Source: Methyloprofundus sp. (lineage in GTDB: Bacteria > Pseudomonadota > Gammaproteobacteria > Methylococcales > Methylomonadaceae). From it: 64,000 nucleotides of DNA. The notes beneath the pieces were generated by a model, which saw only the letters and a program-made list of their open reading frames with translations, was not told the DNA's origin and ran no database searches. Numbering within the stretch: position 1 is the stretch's first letter; every line of letters starts with the position of its first letter. Made by a program: the position numbers and the translations under genes. This document shows, piece by piece, positions 55,307-63,683 of the stretch. The stretch spans positions 36,063-100,062 of the forward strand of contig DUBW01000043.1 in NCBI GenBank assembly GCA_012960135.1, written 5' to 3'.

Positions 55307-56524
55307 TTATGCGCTATAGGTACGTTCTATATATTTTTCTACAATGGCCTGGAATTCTTCAGCGATTCTATCGCCTTTTAAGGTGACGGTTTTTTCGCCA
55401 TCTTCATAAACAGGTGCAACAGGGGTTTCACCGGTGCCCGGTAGACTAATACCAATATTAGCATTTTTGCTTTCACCAGGACCATTAACCACACAGCCCA
55501 TAACAGCGACTTCCATTTCTTCAACCCCTTTATATTGATCACGCCAGGTTGGCATTTGTTCGCGTAAATAGTTTTGAATATCCATGGCTAATTTCTGGAA
55601 ATAATCACTGGTGGTACGACCACAGCCTGGACAGGCAATAACCATCGGCGTAAATGAACGAAAGCCCATGGTTTGCAAGATTTCCTGACCAACGATGACT
55701 TCTTTGGTCCGTGCTGCGCCCGGCTCTGGCGTTAAGGAAATGCGAATAGTATCGCCTATGCCTTTTTGCATTAAAACGGACAACGCTGCTGATGAGGCGA
55801 CGATGCCTTTTGAGCCTATCCCTGCTTCAGTTAATCCCAAATGTAATGCATATTCACAGCGGTTGGAAAGGTCTTGATAGATACTGATGAGTTCTTGAAC
55901 ATTACTGATTTTACAAGAAAGGATAATTTTATTTTTAGATAAACCGTACGATTCTGCAGCAGCGGCACTTTCCAGAGCGGAAATAATAATCGCTTCACGA
56001 GTGACAGCAGGGAGTTCTTCAGGCACAGCTTTTTGTCTATTTTCATCCAGCAGTCGTGTCAGTACTGATTGATCCAAGCTACCGCCATTAACGCCGATAC
56101 GCACAGGTTTATCATACTTGACAGCACATTCGATCATTTGCTGAAATTGGGTGTCTCTTTTGGCGCCTTTACCAACATTTCCAGGGTTTATTCTATATTT
56201 ACCCAGTGCTTTTGCACATTCTGGGTATTTCTCGAGTAGTTTATGTCCGTTAAAATGAAAGTCACCCACCAGCGGAACTGAAAAACCGTTAGCGTCCAGC
56301 TGTCTACGTATTTCTGGAACTGCCTCTGCGGCCTCTTCATTATTTACGGTAATACGTACCAGCTCAGAACCCGCATTGGCAAGTTCCATCACCTGTTTTA
56401 CTGTTGCATCTATATTAGCAGTATCGGTATTGGTCATGGATTGAACAACTATTGGCGCAGCACCACCAACCTTAACATTTCCGACTAGGACTTGATGAGT
56501 GTTTTTTCTGGGACTAATTGACAT
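55307..56524 (-). CDS. ispG: 4-hydroxy-3-methylbut-2-enyl-diphosphate synthase IspG
   Basis: IspG is an Fe-S enzyme of the MEP isoprenoid pathway. The 405-residue protein has [18 protein letters not shown] at the start and a C-terminal cluster-binding part with CPGCGRT and CVVNGPGE, whose cysteines and glutamate hold the [4Fe-4S] cluster. This is the standard short (two-domain) bacterial form, driven by flavodoxin or ferredoxin. It lies alone; neither the RodZ-like gene nor hisS that often neighbour it was seen. Confidence 0.97.
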   Translation of the reverse strand: MSISPRKNTHQVLVGNVKVGGAAPIVVQSMTNTDTANIDATVKQVMELANAGSELVRITVNNEEAAEAVPEIRRQLDANGFSVPLVGDFHFNGHKLLEKYPECAKALGKYRINPGNVGKGAKRDTQFQQMIECAVKYDKPVRIGVNGGSLDQSVLTRLLDENRQKAVPEELPAVTREAIIISALESAAAAESYGLSKNKIILSCKISNVQELISIYQDLSNRCEYALHLGLTEAGIGSKGIVASSAALSVLMQKGIGDTIRISLTPEPGAARTKEVIVGQEILQTMGFRSFTPMVIACPGCGRTTSDYFQKLAMDIQNYLREQMPTWRDQYKGVEEMEVAVMGCVVNGPGESKNANIGISLPGTGETPVAPVYEDGEKTVTLKGDRIAEEFQAIVEKYIERTYSA

Positions 56525-56561
56525 GGTATATGGTTTGTTTTCGTAATTACAATTACACTAA

Positions 56562-56660
56562 GGAACGTGCACGAAATAATTTAAGCAACTGACTTGTTTT
56601 TTTATCCGTCTTCTGTGTTGCATAAATAGTTACGTAGCTAGCTATGCTCCTATTTCTACG
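56562..56660. repeat. GGAACGTGCACG repeat and GCATAAATAG hairpin, copy 2
   Basis: AGGAACGTGCACGAAATAAT at about 56561 recurs at about 56877 with the following TTAAGCAACTGACTT. Then AAATAG (56624-56629) and CTATTT (56650-56655) form the stem of the hairpin also seen at 37.62 kb, with TTACGTAGC after the first arm in both. The repeats are in the 438-base gap between ispG and the metallophosphoesterase gene, which otherwise shows no ORF. Confidence 0.7.
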
Positions 56661-56875
56661 TCTTGAATACGAATAAAAATTCTGCGCTAGATGCTCAACA
56701 TATTACGTGCGTATTTCTAAAGTATATATGAACCCTGCTTAAAAAAACAGATTGCTGTTTAGTTCACATGGTTTTCCTTGATAATTGTAGGTAAAATTGC
56801 TGGATTATATTAATATTTGCACTATTTACCAGTTATTGATAACCATATTTTTGCAAGTTTAGCGCAAGGAAGAGC

Positions 56876-56926
56876 AGGAACGTGCACGAAATAATTTAAG
56901 CAACTGACTTCCGTGCGCGTTCCTGT
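56876..56926. repeat. GGAACGTGCACG repeat with inverted end
   Basis: AGGAACGTGCAC is mirrored by GTGCGCGTTCCT at the right edge (one mismatch), so this copy is a complete inverted-repeat unit of about 50 bases. The left 35 bases are identical to those at 56561. It ends 36 bases before the metallophosphoesterase start. Confidence 0.7.
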
Positions 56927-56962
56927 AAATAATACAAAATTGAATAATGCAGGATAATTCTT

Positions 56963-57691
56963 ATGAAAATTAACTATTTCTCAGATATACATCTAGAATT
57001 TGGATCATTGGCTTTACCTGATAATAATGCCGATATTGTTATCGCAGCGGGCGATATAGGGGTATATGATCAGGCCATAGAGTGGTTACTTGGATTAAAT
57101 AAACCGGTGATTTATGTTGCCGGGAATCATGAATTTTATAATCATGAATACCATGACACATTGCGTATGCTAAAAGAAAAGTGTGCTAATACCAATATTC
57201 ATTTTCTGGAAAATAATAGTTTTAAATTTAACGGTGTTCGCTTTCTAGGTTGCTCTCTATGGACTGACTTGTTTGTTGAAGGAGAGGAAGCGGCTGAAAA
57301 CCTGAGCAGAAACTTGAATGATTTTAGAAAAATTCGCTTTGCAGACGGGGAATTTAATGTGCAACAATTCACGGCATTTCATAAACATTCCAAAGCATGG
57401 TTGGCAAAAGCCCTAGCCAGGCCTTTTAAAGGAAAAACCGTGGTGGTCACGCACCATGCGCCTACGAGCTGGAGCTGGAATGATTCGCCCAATGCAATTA
57501 AAAGGCTTGCATACTGTAATGACTTGACGTCACTTTTTTATGGCCATGATATCTCTGCATGGTTTCATGGACATACGCATAGTATAGGTGATTTCCGTAT
57601 TGAAGAGTCGCGTATTCTATCCAATACACGGGGCTATGCAGGGTATAAAGAAGTCTCGGGGTTTGATCTGAATAAGATTGTGATTATTTAA
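56963..57691 (+). CDS. calcineurin-like metallophosphoesterase
   Basis: The 242-residue protein has the full metal-binding set of the family: DIHLEFG (Dxh), AGDIG (GD), AGNHEFYNHE (GNHE), VTHHAP and FHGHTHS (GHxH). These enzymes hydrolyse phosphomonoesters, diesters or nucleotides with two metal ions; the substrate is not evident from sequence. There is no signal peptide, so it works in the cytoplasm. It is convergent with the epimerase gene, with 10 bases between stops. Confidence 0.85.
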   Translation: MKINYFSDIHLEFGSLALPDNNADIVIAAGDIGVYDQAIEWLLGLNKPVIYVAGNHEFYNHEYHDTLRMLKEKCANTNIHFLENNSFKFNGVRFLGCSLWTDLFVEGEEAAENLSRNLNDFRKIRFADGEFNVQQFTAFHKHSKAWLAKALARPFKGKTVVVTHHAPTSWSWNDSPNAIKRLAYCNDLTSLFYGHDISAWFHGHTHSIGDFRIEESRILSNTRGYAGYKEVSGFDLNKIVII

Positions 57692-57701
57692 GCAGCGCAG
57701 C

Positions 57702-58646
57702 CTAGCTGGAATAAGAATCGGTCATTTTTTGTAATTGCTTATCCATGCTAATCACAGGTTCCCAGCCCAATAAAGCCGTCGCTTTTGAACTATCGACCTG
57801 TAATGAAGTAAATAAGCGATTTGCCACCTCTTGCTTCCCGCATAATGCAGCAACAATTCGCATCCAGCTAACCGGAACCGGTACTAATACGCTCTTTTTA
57901 TGCAATGCATGAGCAGTTTTTTGTAGCAGTTGTGTTGTCGATACATCTTCCCCATCAGCAATCAGAAATACCTCATTGGTAGCTTTTGGGTGAGTGATAC
58001 AAAGCATAATAAAGCTCAGTAAATTGTCTAATGCAATCAATGAACGCTTATTGTGTATAGCACCGAATGGTAAAGGAATTCCCGTGGCCAGCCAGTTTAT
58101 CATTTTTGCAAAATTTGCTTTTACACCTGGGCCATAAACTAAAGGCGGGCGAATAATAACTACTTGCATCGAGGTACTATGCGTCAGGGACATTAAACCC
58201 TGCTCAGCTTCGTATTTAGATAAGGCATAGGGATCTACAGGAGGTGCGATAAGTTCTACTTGAAATGGTGCGTTGCTAGTCGTCAGTCCACCATTAACCT
58301 TTATGGAGCTAATAAAGATAAATCGCTTTACGCCAGCTTCTGCTGCCTGTATTGCAAGATTTAAAGTTCCGGCAGTGTTAACTTTACGAAACGCTGCCAG
58401 CGGATCTGATGCCCTGTTATGCATGATATGCGCACGCGCCGCCAGATGGATGACTACATCAATATCTTGCAATACAGCAGAGAAATCTGTTGCAGCGCAT
58501 AAATCACCCAGCTCAATTTGTGTGTCTGATTGAGACTCATCTATCTGGCGTACCCCTGCAACAACATTGAATTGTTGTGCAACTAAAGTCTGTACCAATG
58601 CCTTGCCAATAAATCCTGTCGCTCCGGTTACCAAAACTTTTTCCAT
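57702..58646 (-). CDS. NAD-dependent epimerase/dehydratase of sugar-nucleotide type
   Basis: The 314-residue SDR has GATGFIGKALV (NAD loop) at the N-terminus and the catalytic YALSKYEAE (YxxxK). HLAARAHIMHN and FISSIKVNG are other family motifs. The start at 58646 (MEKVLVTGATGFIG) lies 2 bases after the glycosyltransferase stop, so the two are coupled; the reading from 58688 is inside that gene. It resembles the UDP-GalNAc/UDP-glucose epimerases of surface polysaccharide loci (WbpP/WbpV type). The sugar is unknown. Confidence 0.82.
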   Translation of the reverse strand: MEKVLVTGATGFIGKALVQTLVAQQFNVVAGVRQIDESQSDTQIELGDLCAATDFSAVLQDIDVVIHLAARAHIMHNRASDPLAAFRKVNTAGTLNLAIQAAEAGVKRFIFISSIKVNGGLTTSNAPFQVELIAPPVDPYALSKYEAEQGLMSLTHSTSMQVVIIRPPLVYGPGVKANFAKMINWLATGIPLPFGAIHNKRSLIALDNLLSFIMLCITHPKATNEVFLIADGEDVSTTQLLQKTAHALHKKSVLVPVPVSWMRIVAALCGKQEVANRLFTSLQVDSSKATALLGWEPVISMDKQLQKMTDSYSS

Positions 58647-58648
58647 GA

Positions 58649-59536
58649 TTAATAGAGCCCTATTAAAGCAATACAAAAAAGTATGCATCTGTCACGAAAC
58701 CGCCGTCTTAAATGACGTATATTTTTCAGGATAGCCATTCTTGAACGCACATTAAGATGATCTTCGTCAATTAAATCTGCGATGCAAACCACCTGTTGTT
58801 TATACCAGCCATTGCGTAACAGCTGTAACCGTTTGGCACTCGCCTGCCAGCCTTTATGGATTCCCACCTGATTATTAGCGTGCTGGCGATAGAGTAATTT
58901 ATACTCGGGGTCAATAAACCAGGCTAAGCCCCTGGCTCTAAAGAATGCATAAATAAACCAGTCATGTAAGCCGACTTGCTGGACCTGTTGGCTATGCGAA
59001 ATAAGTAAATTTTTAAACTCTAACATCGGTTCAGAACTTAGTACATAAGTACAGCCAGGACCGGCTGCCTCAAATAAATAATCAGATTTTCGTTGTGGTA
59101 GGGCTTTATTAATGATTGTTTCCCTGCCATCCGGCCAGAATGCGAGAACATTACCCGAATAGGCAGCATAATTACCTTGCTTAAGTTTTTCGCAGGCACT
59201 GAAAAGTTTATCATCCAGCCAAATATCATCTTGATCAGCAAGGGCAACATAATCAAATGCTGAAAAATCAACTTCTCTGATTAAACGATAAAAATTAGCC
59301 GCTGCACCGCCAAATTTTTGCCCGTAATCTAAAATCCTTACCTGAGGGTGTCGCTCAGCAAAAGCGCAACATAATTGATAGCTAGCATCTGAAGATAAAT
59401 CAATGCTGATATAAATGCTCAGCTCTACACCTGATTGGCGCCAGATACTTTCTAGCTGATCCTCAAGATAGCTTGAACCATTATAAGCTGCCAGTAATAC
59501 AGCAATATTGGGCAGGTTTTTTTGCATTCGTATCAT
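58649..59536 (-). CDS. family 2 glycosyltransferase
   Basis: The 295-residue enzyme has the GT-A start IAVLLAAYNGSSYLEDQLES and the DxD-like ALADQDDIWLDDK, typical of GT2 transferases that use nucleotide sugars. There are no membrane helices except a possible weak one at the extreme C-terminus (RDRCILFCIALIGLY), which suggests peripheral membrane location. It is read after the beta-propeller gene (12 bases apart) and before the epimerase gene, so all three are probably one minus-strand operon. The acceptor is unknown, probably an O-antigen or exopolysaccharide sugar. The second ATG (MQKNLPN) is an alternative start. Confidence 0.85.
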   Translation of the reverse strand: MIRMQKNLPNIAVLLAAYNGSSYLEDQLESIWRQSGVELSIYISIDLSSDASYQLCCAFAERHPQVRILDYGQKFGGAAANFYRLIREVDFSAFDYVALADQDDIWLDDKLFSACEKLKQGNYAAYSGNVLAFWPDGRETIINKALPQRKSDYLFEAAGPGCTYVLSSEPMLEFKNLLISHSQQVQQVGLHDWFIYAFFRARGLAWFIDPEYKLLYRQHANNQVGIHKGWQASAKRLQLLRNGWYKQQVVCIADLIDEDHLNVRSRMAILKNIRHLRRRFRDRCILFCIALIGLY

Positions 59537-59547
59537 CAGTACAAAGC

Positions 59548-60468
59548 TTACAGTGGTAGAAAAATAAGCTGGTTTTTCTTAAATAATGGAATCAATATAC
59601 GCTGACGTTTAGGGTCGAATCCCAGATCGGCGGGCGCATCAAGAGAGTCGGCTAGAATACTATAAGTATTATCCTTGTTTAGCACATACAAAGCAGACCC
59701 AGCCCAGCTAGACATGATAAGTCGACTATCATCCAGTTTAAGCAGGCCATCCAGACCTCCTTTAGGGGGCTTGGGTAAACCATGCCGTTTACCCTGTGCA
59801 TCAATACGAAATAATTCCCCGGAAACGAAAGTGACTACAGTGAGTTCTTTGCCATCTGCGATAATACCATTTGGATGGCCCATATTTTTATCTTTGACAA
59901 TCAACTTATATTTACCGTTAGCACTGACTTTGTAAATAGCATCAGTACCCGAGTAGGCATAAGCGTTATTTCCTGCTTTTAAGCCACTGTCTGTCACATA
60001 AACAACATCACCGATTCCTGGCGTAATACCATTGAGAAAAGTGCTGTTTTTGATGGTGACCGATTTTCTCTGTTTACCACTGGGAAGTTCGAAAATATGC
60101 ACCTGATCTATATCGGCTACATATAAGATATTACCTTGAATAGCAAGGCCTTTTGGTGCATTTAAGAGCACATTCTGCTTTTTTCCATTCAGCCATTTGA
60201 GTTCAACGACGCTACCATCTGGTTTGATTTTGGATATAAAACCATTGCCATCGGCAGTTAAGGCATCACCATTTATATTGCTCACCAGGTAGACATCCTC
60301 GGCAGGATAATATTCTATGGACTCAGGTGTCTTAAAGCCCACATTTGCAACAACAATGCGGTCAGCAGTAGTATTAGCTTTTTTACTAGCGGCAGTAGAT
60401 GAGTTGGCCGCATAAAATAAAGCGAATAGGATTGCACCACAGATAATTCCTTTAGATTTTAAGTTCAT
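59548..60468 (-). CDS. periplasmic SMP-30/NHL-like beta-propeller protein
   Basis: The 306-residue protein starts with a signal peptide (SKGIICGAILFALFYAANSS). After it come repeats of about 45 residues with propeller-like strands, such as LYVADIDQVHIFEL, VYVTDSGLKAGNNAY and LTVVTFVSGELFRIDAQG. This is like SMP-30/gluconolactonase or NHL-repeat proteins. The metal-binding residues of true SMP-30 enzymes could not be confirmed, so it may be a binding protein rather than a lactonase. It is the first gene of a three-gene string with a glycosyltransferase and an epimerase. Confidence 0.75.
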   Translation of the reverse strand: MNLKSKGIICGAILFALFYAANSSTAASKKANTTADRIVVANVGFKTPESIEYYPAEDVYLVSNINGDALTADGNGFISKIKPDGSVVELKWLNGKKQNVLLNAPKGLAIQGNILYVADIDQVHIFELPSGKQRKSVTIKNSTFLNGITPGIGDVVYVTDSGLKAGNNAYAYSGTDAIYKVSANGKYKLIVKDKNMGHPNGIIADGKELTVVTFVSGELFRIDAQGKRHGLPKPPKGGLDGLLKLDDSRLIMSSWAGSALYVLNKDNTYSILADSLDAPADLGFDPKRQRILIPLFKKNQLIFLPL

Positions 60469-60651
60469 GTCTTTCTGATCCCCTTATTGCGTTGTTATTT
60501 AGTCTGCTTCACCCAATAAAACATTTTTGCTTGTACAACAAAATACGGCATTAGCAGCTGAATTTGATTATTATGTAAGTTTTACACTAGTAATGCGACT
60601 TAAAAATAATTTTTTATCTGGCCCTTTTTATCTAACTCAGGGAGCAAAACA

Positions 60652-60723
60652 ATGATTAAGTTAGTAAATAAGTTACAGGATGTTCTGGATTTTTTGCGCG
60701 TTACCTTGGAAGAGTATTTGTGA
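60652..60723 (+). CDS. 23-codon small ORF coupled to the glycosyltransferase
   Basis: ATG at 60652 opens a 23-residue peptide (MIKLVNKLQDVLDFLRVTLE, continuing EYL), preceded by GGGAG at a good distance. Its TGA overlaps the GTG start of the next gene (GTGA). The peptide could be an amphipathic helix. It may be a real micropeptide or a leader whose translation opens the downstream start. I do not recognise it. Confidence 0.45.
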   Translation: MIKLVNKLQDVLDFLRVTLEEYL

Positions 60724-61412
60724 GAAAATTTAGTATCATTATCCCAACTTTAAACGAGGCTACAGATTTAAGCGATTTTTTATTAGCATTGCAACCGCTA
60801 AGAAAGCATTGCGAAATAATCATTGCTGATGCAGGTAGTACAGATGACACGCACAAAATTTCTATAGGCTTGGTAGATCAATTTATTATTTCCGCTAGAG
60901 GTCGAGCGCTACAAATGAATGCGGGAGCCAAACAAGTATCAGCTGAAATATTGATTTTCCTGCATGCCGATACCTATTTGCCGGCACAAGCTTTACAAAG
61001 TATTCAGCAGGGCATAGATAGAGGTGCCCAATGGGGGCGCTTTGATATTCATCTAACAGGGAAATCACCACTATTAAAAATGGTCGCGCAAATGATGAAT
61101 TTGCGCTCACGACTCAGCGGTATTGCAACCGGAGATCAAGCTATATTTATAACTAGTAAGGTGTTTGAGAGCGTAGGCGGTTTTCCCGAAATTGCCTTAA
61201 TGGAAGATATAGAGCTGAGTAAACGCCTTAAATACATTAGTCCACCCTATTGTATTAAATCCAAGGTAAAAAGTTCTGCTCGCCGCTGGGCAATATTCGG
61301 CGTATGGCGAACCATTATTTTAATGTGGCGTTTACGATTACTCTATTTTTTTGGCGTATCCCCTGAGAAATTGGCTCGACTATATCGGCAGGAGAAATGT
61401 TTCAAACCATGA
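60720..61412 (+). CDS. TIGR04283-type family 2 glycosyltransferase
   Basis: The 230-residue enzyme starts at a GTG inside the stop of the 23-codon ORF. Motifs are IIPTLNEATDLSDFLLALQ, IIADAGSTDDT (donor-binding), FLHADTYLP, and TGDQAIFI. These match the short TIGR04283 glycosyltransferases often found near carotenoid, hopanoid or arsenosugar-like genes. No membrane helix is sure except a weak one near TIILMWRLRLLYFFGV at the C-terminus. It is divergent from the propeller gene. The substrate is unknown. Confidence 0.82.
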   Translation: MRKFSIIIPTLNEATDLSDFLLALQPLRKHCEIIIADAGSTDDTHKISIGLVDQFIISARGRALQMNAGAKQVSAEILIFLHADTYLPAQALQSIQQGIDRGAQWGRFDIHLTGKSPLLKMVAQMMNLRSRLSGIATGDQAIFITSKVFESVGGFPEIALMEDIELSKRLKYISPPYCIKSKVKSSARRWAIFGVWRTIILMWRLRLLYFFGVSPEKLARLYRQEKCFKP

Positions 61413-61610
61413 TAATTTCCTGTTACTGTGTGCCTGTACACTTACCCTCCTAAACTAGAGTGCTCGCCAATGTCCGGGCCAATTTATTAAAAAGTGAAGA
61501 TGGTATTCCTGTTTTCATTCCGTGTAATATGTGGATTGGTTTCTGGGTTACGCCATCGAAATGGGCTTAAATGACTGGTCACTAATCGTTTAAGTGCCAC
61601 ACCATCTAGG
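61413..61610. other. short unassigned stretch before the second dispersed repeat
   Basis: Nothing was recognised in these 198 bases; there is no ORF and no hairpin of note. Confidence 0.3.
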
Positions 61611-61694
61611 TTTTCTCTACGCAAAAAAACGCTTCGAGAAAACGCCCAGCACTACAGCTAAAAGAGACTAAAAATCTACACTTTGCTAAAGCTC
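61611..61694. repeat. dispersed repeat, second copy
   Basis: TTTTCTCTACGCAAAAA, ACGCTTCGAGAAAAC and AGACTAAAAAT match the unit at 14636-14713 over about 75 bases. TTTTCTC and GAGAAAA can pair. It lies at the edge of the group II intron relic, so it may mark a favoured insertion region or the end of a related element. Confidence 0.7.
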
Positions 61695-61699
61695 AGTGG

Positions 61700-62165
61700 A
61701 AGGTAGGCCAAGGGAACCTCCTCTCTCAGTCTCTCGCAGAACGGTACGTGAACCTCTCAACTCATGATGCTCCCATGAGGCAAACGTACCTTTCATTCCT
61801 GCCTGCCAATGGGTAAACAAATCAAGATATTGATCTGTGTAATCTTTTCTAAAAACAACATTGCTCTGGTTATTCGATGTCAGAGTGGTTTGAACTTCCG
61901 CCTAGCCTACCTCACCAGTGTCTTATTGATGTGACGACACATACTATATACCGCCGAGCGATTGTAAAGACCATAGTCGTTTAGCCACCCATTAATAATA
62001 GGGTTTAACCACTCGGTTAGTTGCTCAATACTCAGCTCAGTGTGCATGCGTACCCGCAATGATCTAATCTTTCGCCGCCGAAACGTATGCCTTAGAAAAT
62101 TAAAGGATGTTTATATTGCTCTCTGCGACTGCCACCTTATACATAGTAAGGCGTTATGCAAAGTA
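61700..62165 (-). mobile_element. decayed group II intron (reverse transcriptase C-terminus and domain V)
   Basis: On the minus strand, 62140-61930 reads SFNFLRHTFRRRKIRSLRV and LSIEQLTEWLNPIINGWLND, then YNRSAVYSMCRHINKTLV, which are the C-terminal and maturase-like segments of group II intron reverse transcriptases. A stop and a frameshift follow. At 61772-61738 there is a domain V-like segment: GAGCATCATGAGTTGAGAGG, continuing TTCACGTACCGTTCT, the same 35-base layout as the GAGC...ACGGTTCT catalytic hairpin but with changed stem bases. The polymerase part (YADD) and 5' domains are missing. It is a dead remnant. Confidence 0.75.
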
Positions 62166-62517
62166 ATCGGCTCAACCATCTATTGGCAGTAAGCAGCCCT
62201 AAAATATTAAGAGTATTAAACCATTACAATTAAAAATAATTTGTTATAAAGTTTTTATACCATAAGTTTAAGGTGTGCTGTACTAGCAGTTTTTAGTTCA
62301 GAGTGTTAATCAAAGCTATAAATGATTTTTTCTCAGTCACTAAATTGATTTTGAAAGTAAGTTATAAACAGAAAATATCCGAATTAAGCATCCAATTGTT
62401 TTTATAAACAGATTTTGAGGGTGGTTTTTGCCCCGGCTACTTTTTTAATAGATTGTGATAAAACATGAGATACTTACGCCTCTTTTTTGCGTTCAATGCT
62501 TTGTAAATATTTAATTC
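62166..62517. other. AT-rich stretch before the YqaA-type gene
   Basis: No gene, hairpin or repeat was recognised in about 350 AT-rich bases. It should contain the promoter of the downstream membrane-protein gene. Confidence 0.35.
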
Positions 62518-63099
62518 ATGTTCAAAAAACTCTACGATCAAGCCATTCGATGGTCTAGGCACCGCCATGCTACAAAGTACCTGGCGACTTTAAGCTTTGC
62601 CGAGTCTTCTTTTTTTCCCGTGCCGCCCGATGTTATGTTGGCTCCAATGGTGCTGGCACAACAGTCTAGAGCGCTGCGCCTAGCGTCGATTACTACCATT
62701 GCTTCTGTGTTAGGCGGGATGTTAGGTTATGCGATTGGTTTTTTTGCCTTTGATCTGATTCAGCCCTGGCTGGAAGGTACACATTATTGGCCTAAGTATC
62801 AATTAGCGGAGCAGTGGTTTAAAGATTGGGGTTTTTGGGCTATTTTTGTCGCAGGTTTTTCACCCATTCCGTACAAAGTTTTTACTATTGCAGCAGGGGC
62901 ATTATCAATGATGTTTGTGCCTTTTGTTTTGGCTTCTTTTGTGGGTCGTGGGATGCGTTTTTTTCTGGTGGCTGGCTTATTAGCCTGGGGGGGCGAGCGC
63001 TTTGAGGCGAAGTTGCGCCAATATATGGATGTTATTGGCTGGGCAGTGGTGGTTTTAATCATCATTGGCGTGGCCGTCTATAAATTTATAAATCCATAA
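62518..63099 (+). CDS. YqaA-type DedA-superfamily membrane protein
   Basis: The 193-residue protein has SRHRHATKYLATLSFAESSF at the start and PVPPDVMLAPMVLAQ, characteristic of YqaA within the DedA/SNARE-associated group. Four or five membrane helices are seen (ASITTIASVLGGMLGYAIGF, FWAIFVAGFSPIPYKVFTI, GWAVVVLIIIGVAVYKF). GFSPIPYKVFTIAAG carries the conserved G-[FY]-S-PxP-xK motif region. DedA relatives move lipids or keep membrane energetics; for YqaA nothing firm is known. It seems to be transcribed alone. Confidence 0.85.
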   Translation: MFKKLYDQAIRWSRHRHATKYLATLSFAESSFFPVPPDVMLAPMVLAQQSRALRLASITTIASVLGGMLGYAIGFFAFDLIQPWLEGTHYWPKYQLAEQWFKDWGFWAIFVAGFSPIPYKVFTIAAGALSMMFVPFVLASFVGRGMRFFLVAGLLAWGGERFEAKLRQYMDVIGWAVVVLIIIGVAVYKFINP

Positions 63100-63145
63100 G
63101 CAAAACAGTGATGATACGCGGTATAATTTACCATACAAAATACTA

Positions 63146-63209
63146 AGGAATGTGCATGGAATAACTTGAACAATTCGGTTTCCGAATTAGTTGTTTTCAG
63201 GTGCCTTAT
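63146..63209. repeat. GAATGTGCATGGAATAAC repeat
   Basis: AAGGAATGTGCATGGAATAA, then CTTGAACAATTCGG, TTTCCGAATTAGTTGTTTTC and AGGTGCCTTAT resemble the units at 46.68, 48.45 and 56.9 kb. The CCGAA(A) and TTCGG parts mirror each other as a small hairpin. Confidence 0.6.
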
Positions 63210-63243
63210 TTCATGCTCGTCCCTAAACTCTTAAGGAGCTTAT

Positions 63244-63674
63244 ATGCGAGTTATTTTAATATTGATGCTTTCAGTCTTTATGGGTTCTGTAGCAGCGATT
63301 ACTCGATGCGAGTAAATGGTAAGGTTTATTATCAAACAGCCGCCTGTCCTAAGCGTTCAAAGGTGCAATATTTAGTGAATGATAAATATATCGATGAAGA
63401 TAAATTACGTAAGTATAGGCAGGAGAAAGAAGACACGATGCCTGAAGAGCAGTTATCTGTCAGTGAAGAAAAGCCAAAGCAAGTAACAGACTCAAGTGCA
63501 CTCTCTGATGCTGGGGCACAAGTAGATGATGAGCTGGATAAACAGGCGGTGAAAAATGCCCCTCACGTTAACGTGCCCAGCACTTTTGATTATGTAAATC
63601 CAAAACTATCAGATATGCAAAGAAAATTGGATGAACATAATAAAGAGTTACACAAATTGCAAAACGCACAGTAG
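63244..63674 (+). pseudogene. secreted small protein with a frameshift after the signal peptide (DUF4124-like?)
   Basis: ATG at 63244, 5 bases after AAGGAG, encodes MRVILILMLSVFMGSVAAIT, a good signal peptide, then RCE and a stop. The frame that continues to 63674 carries VNGKVYYQTAACPKRSK and a charged tail, like DUF4124-type periplasmic proteins. The reading from 63201 in that frame has no ribosome site and lies partly in a dispersed repeat. So signal and mature part are in different frames around 63310-63318: a one-base loss, a sequencing error or an unusual frameshift. The tail has a coiled-coil end (MQRKLDEHNKELHKLQNAQ). Confidence 0.6.
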
Positions 63675-63683
63675 TTATAGTCT

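Noticed and set aside
63201..63243. Start of the small secreted protein at 63201
   Set aside because: It uses GTG within a dispersed repeat, has no ribosome site, and the encoded lead is not a signal peptide.
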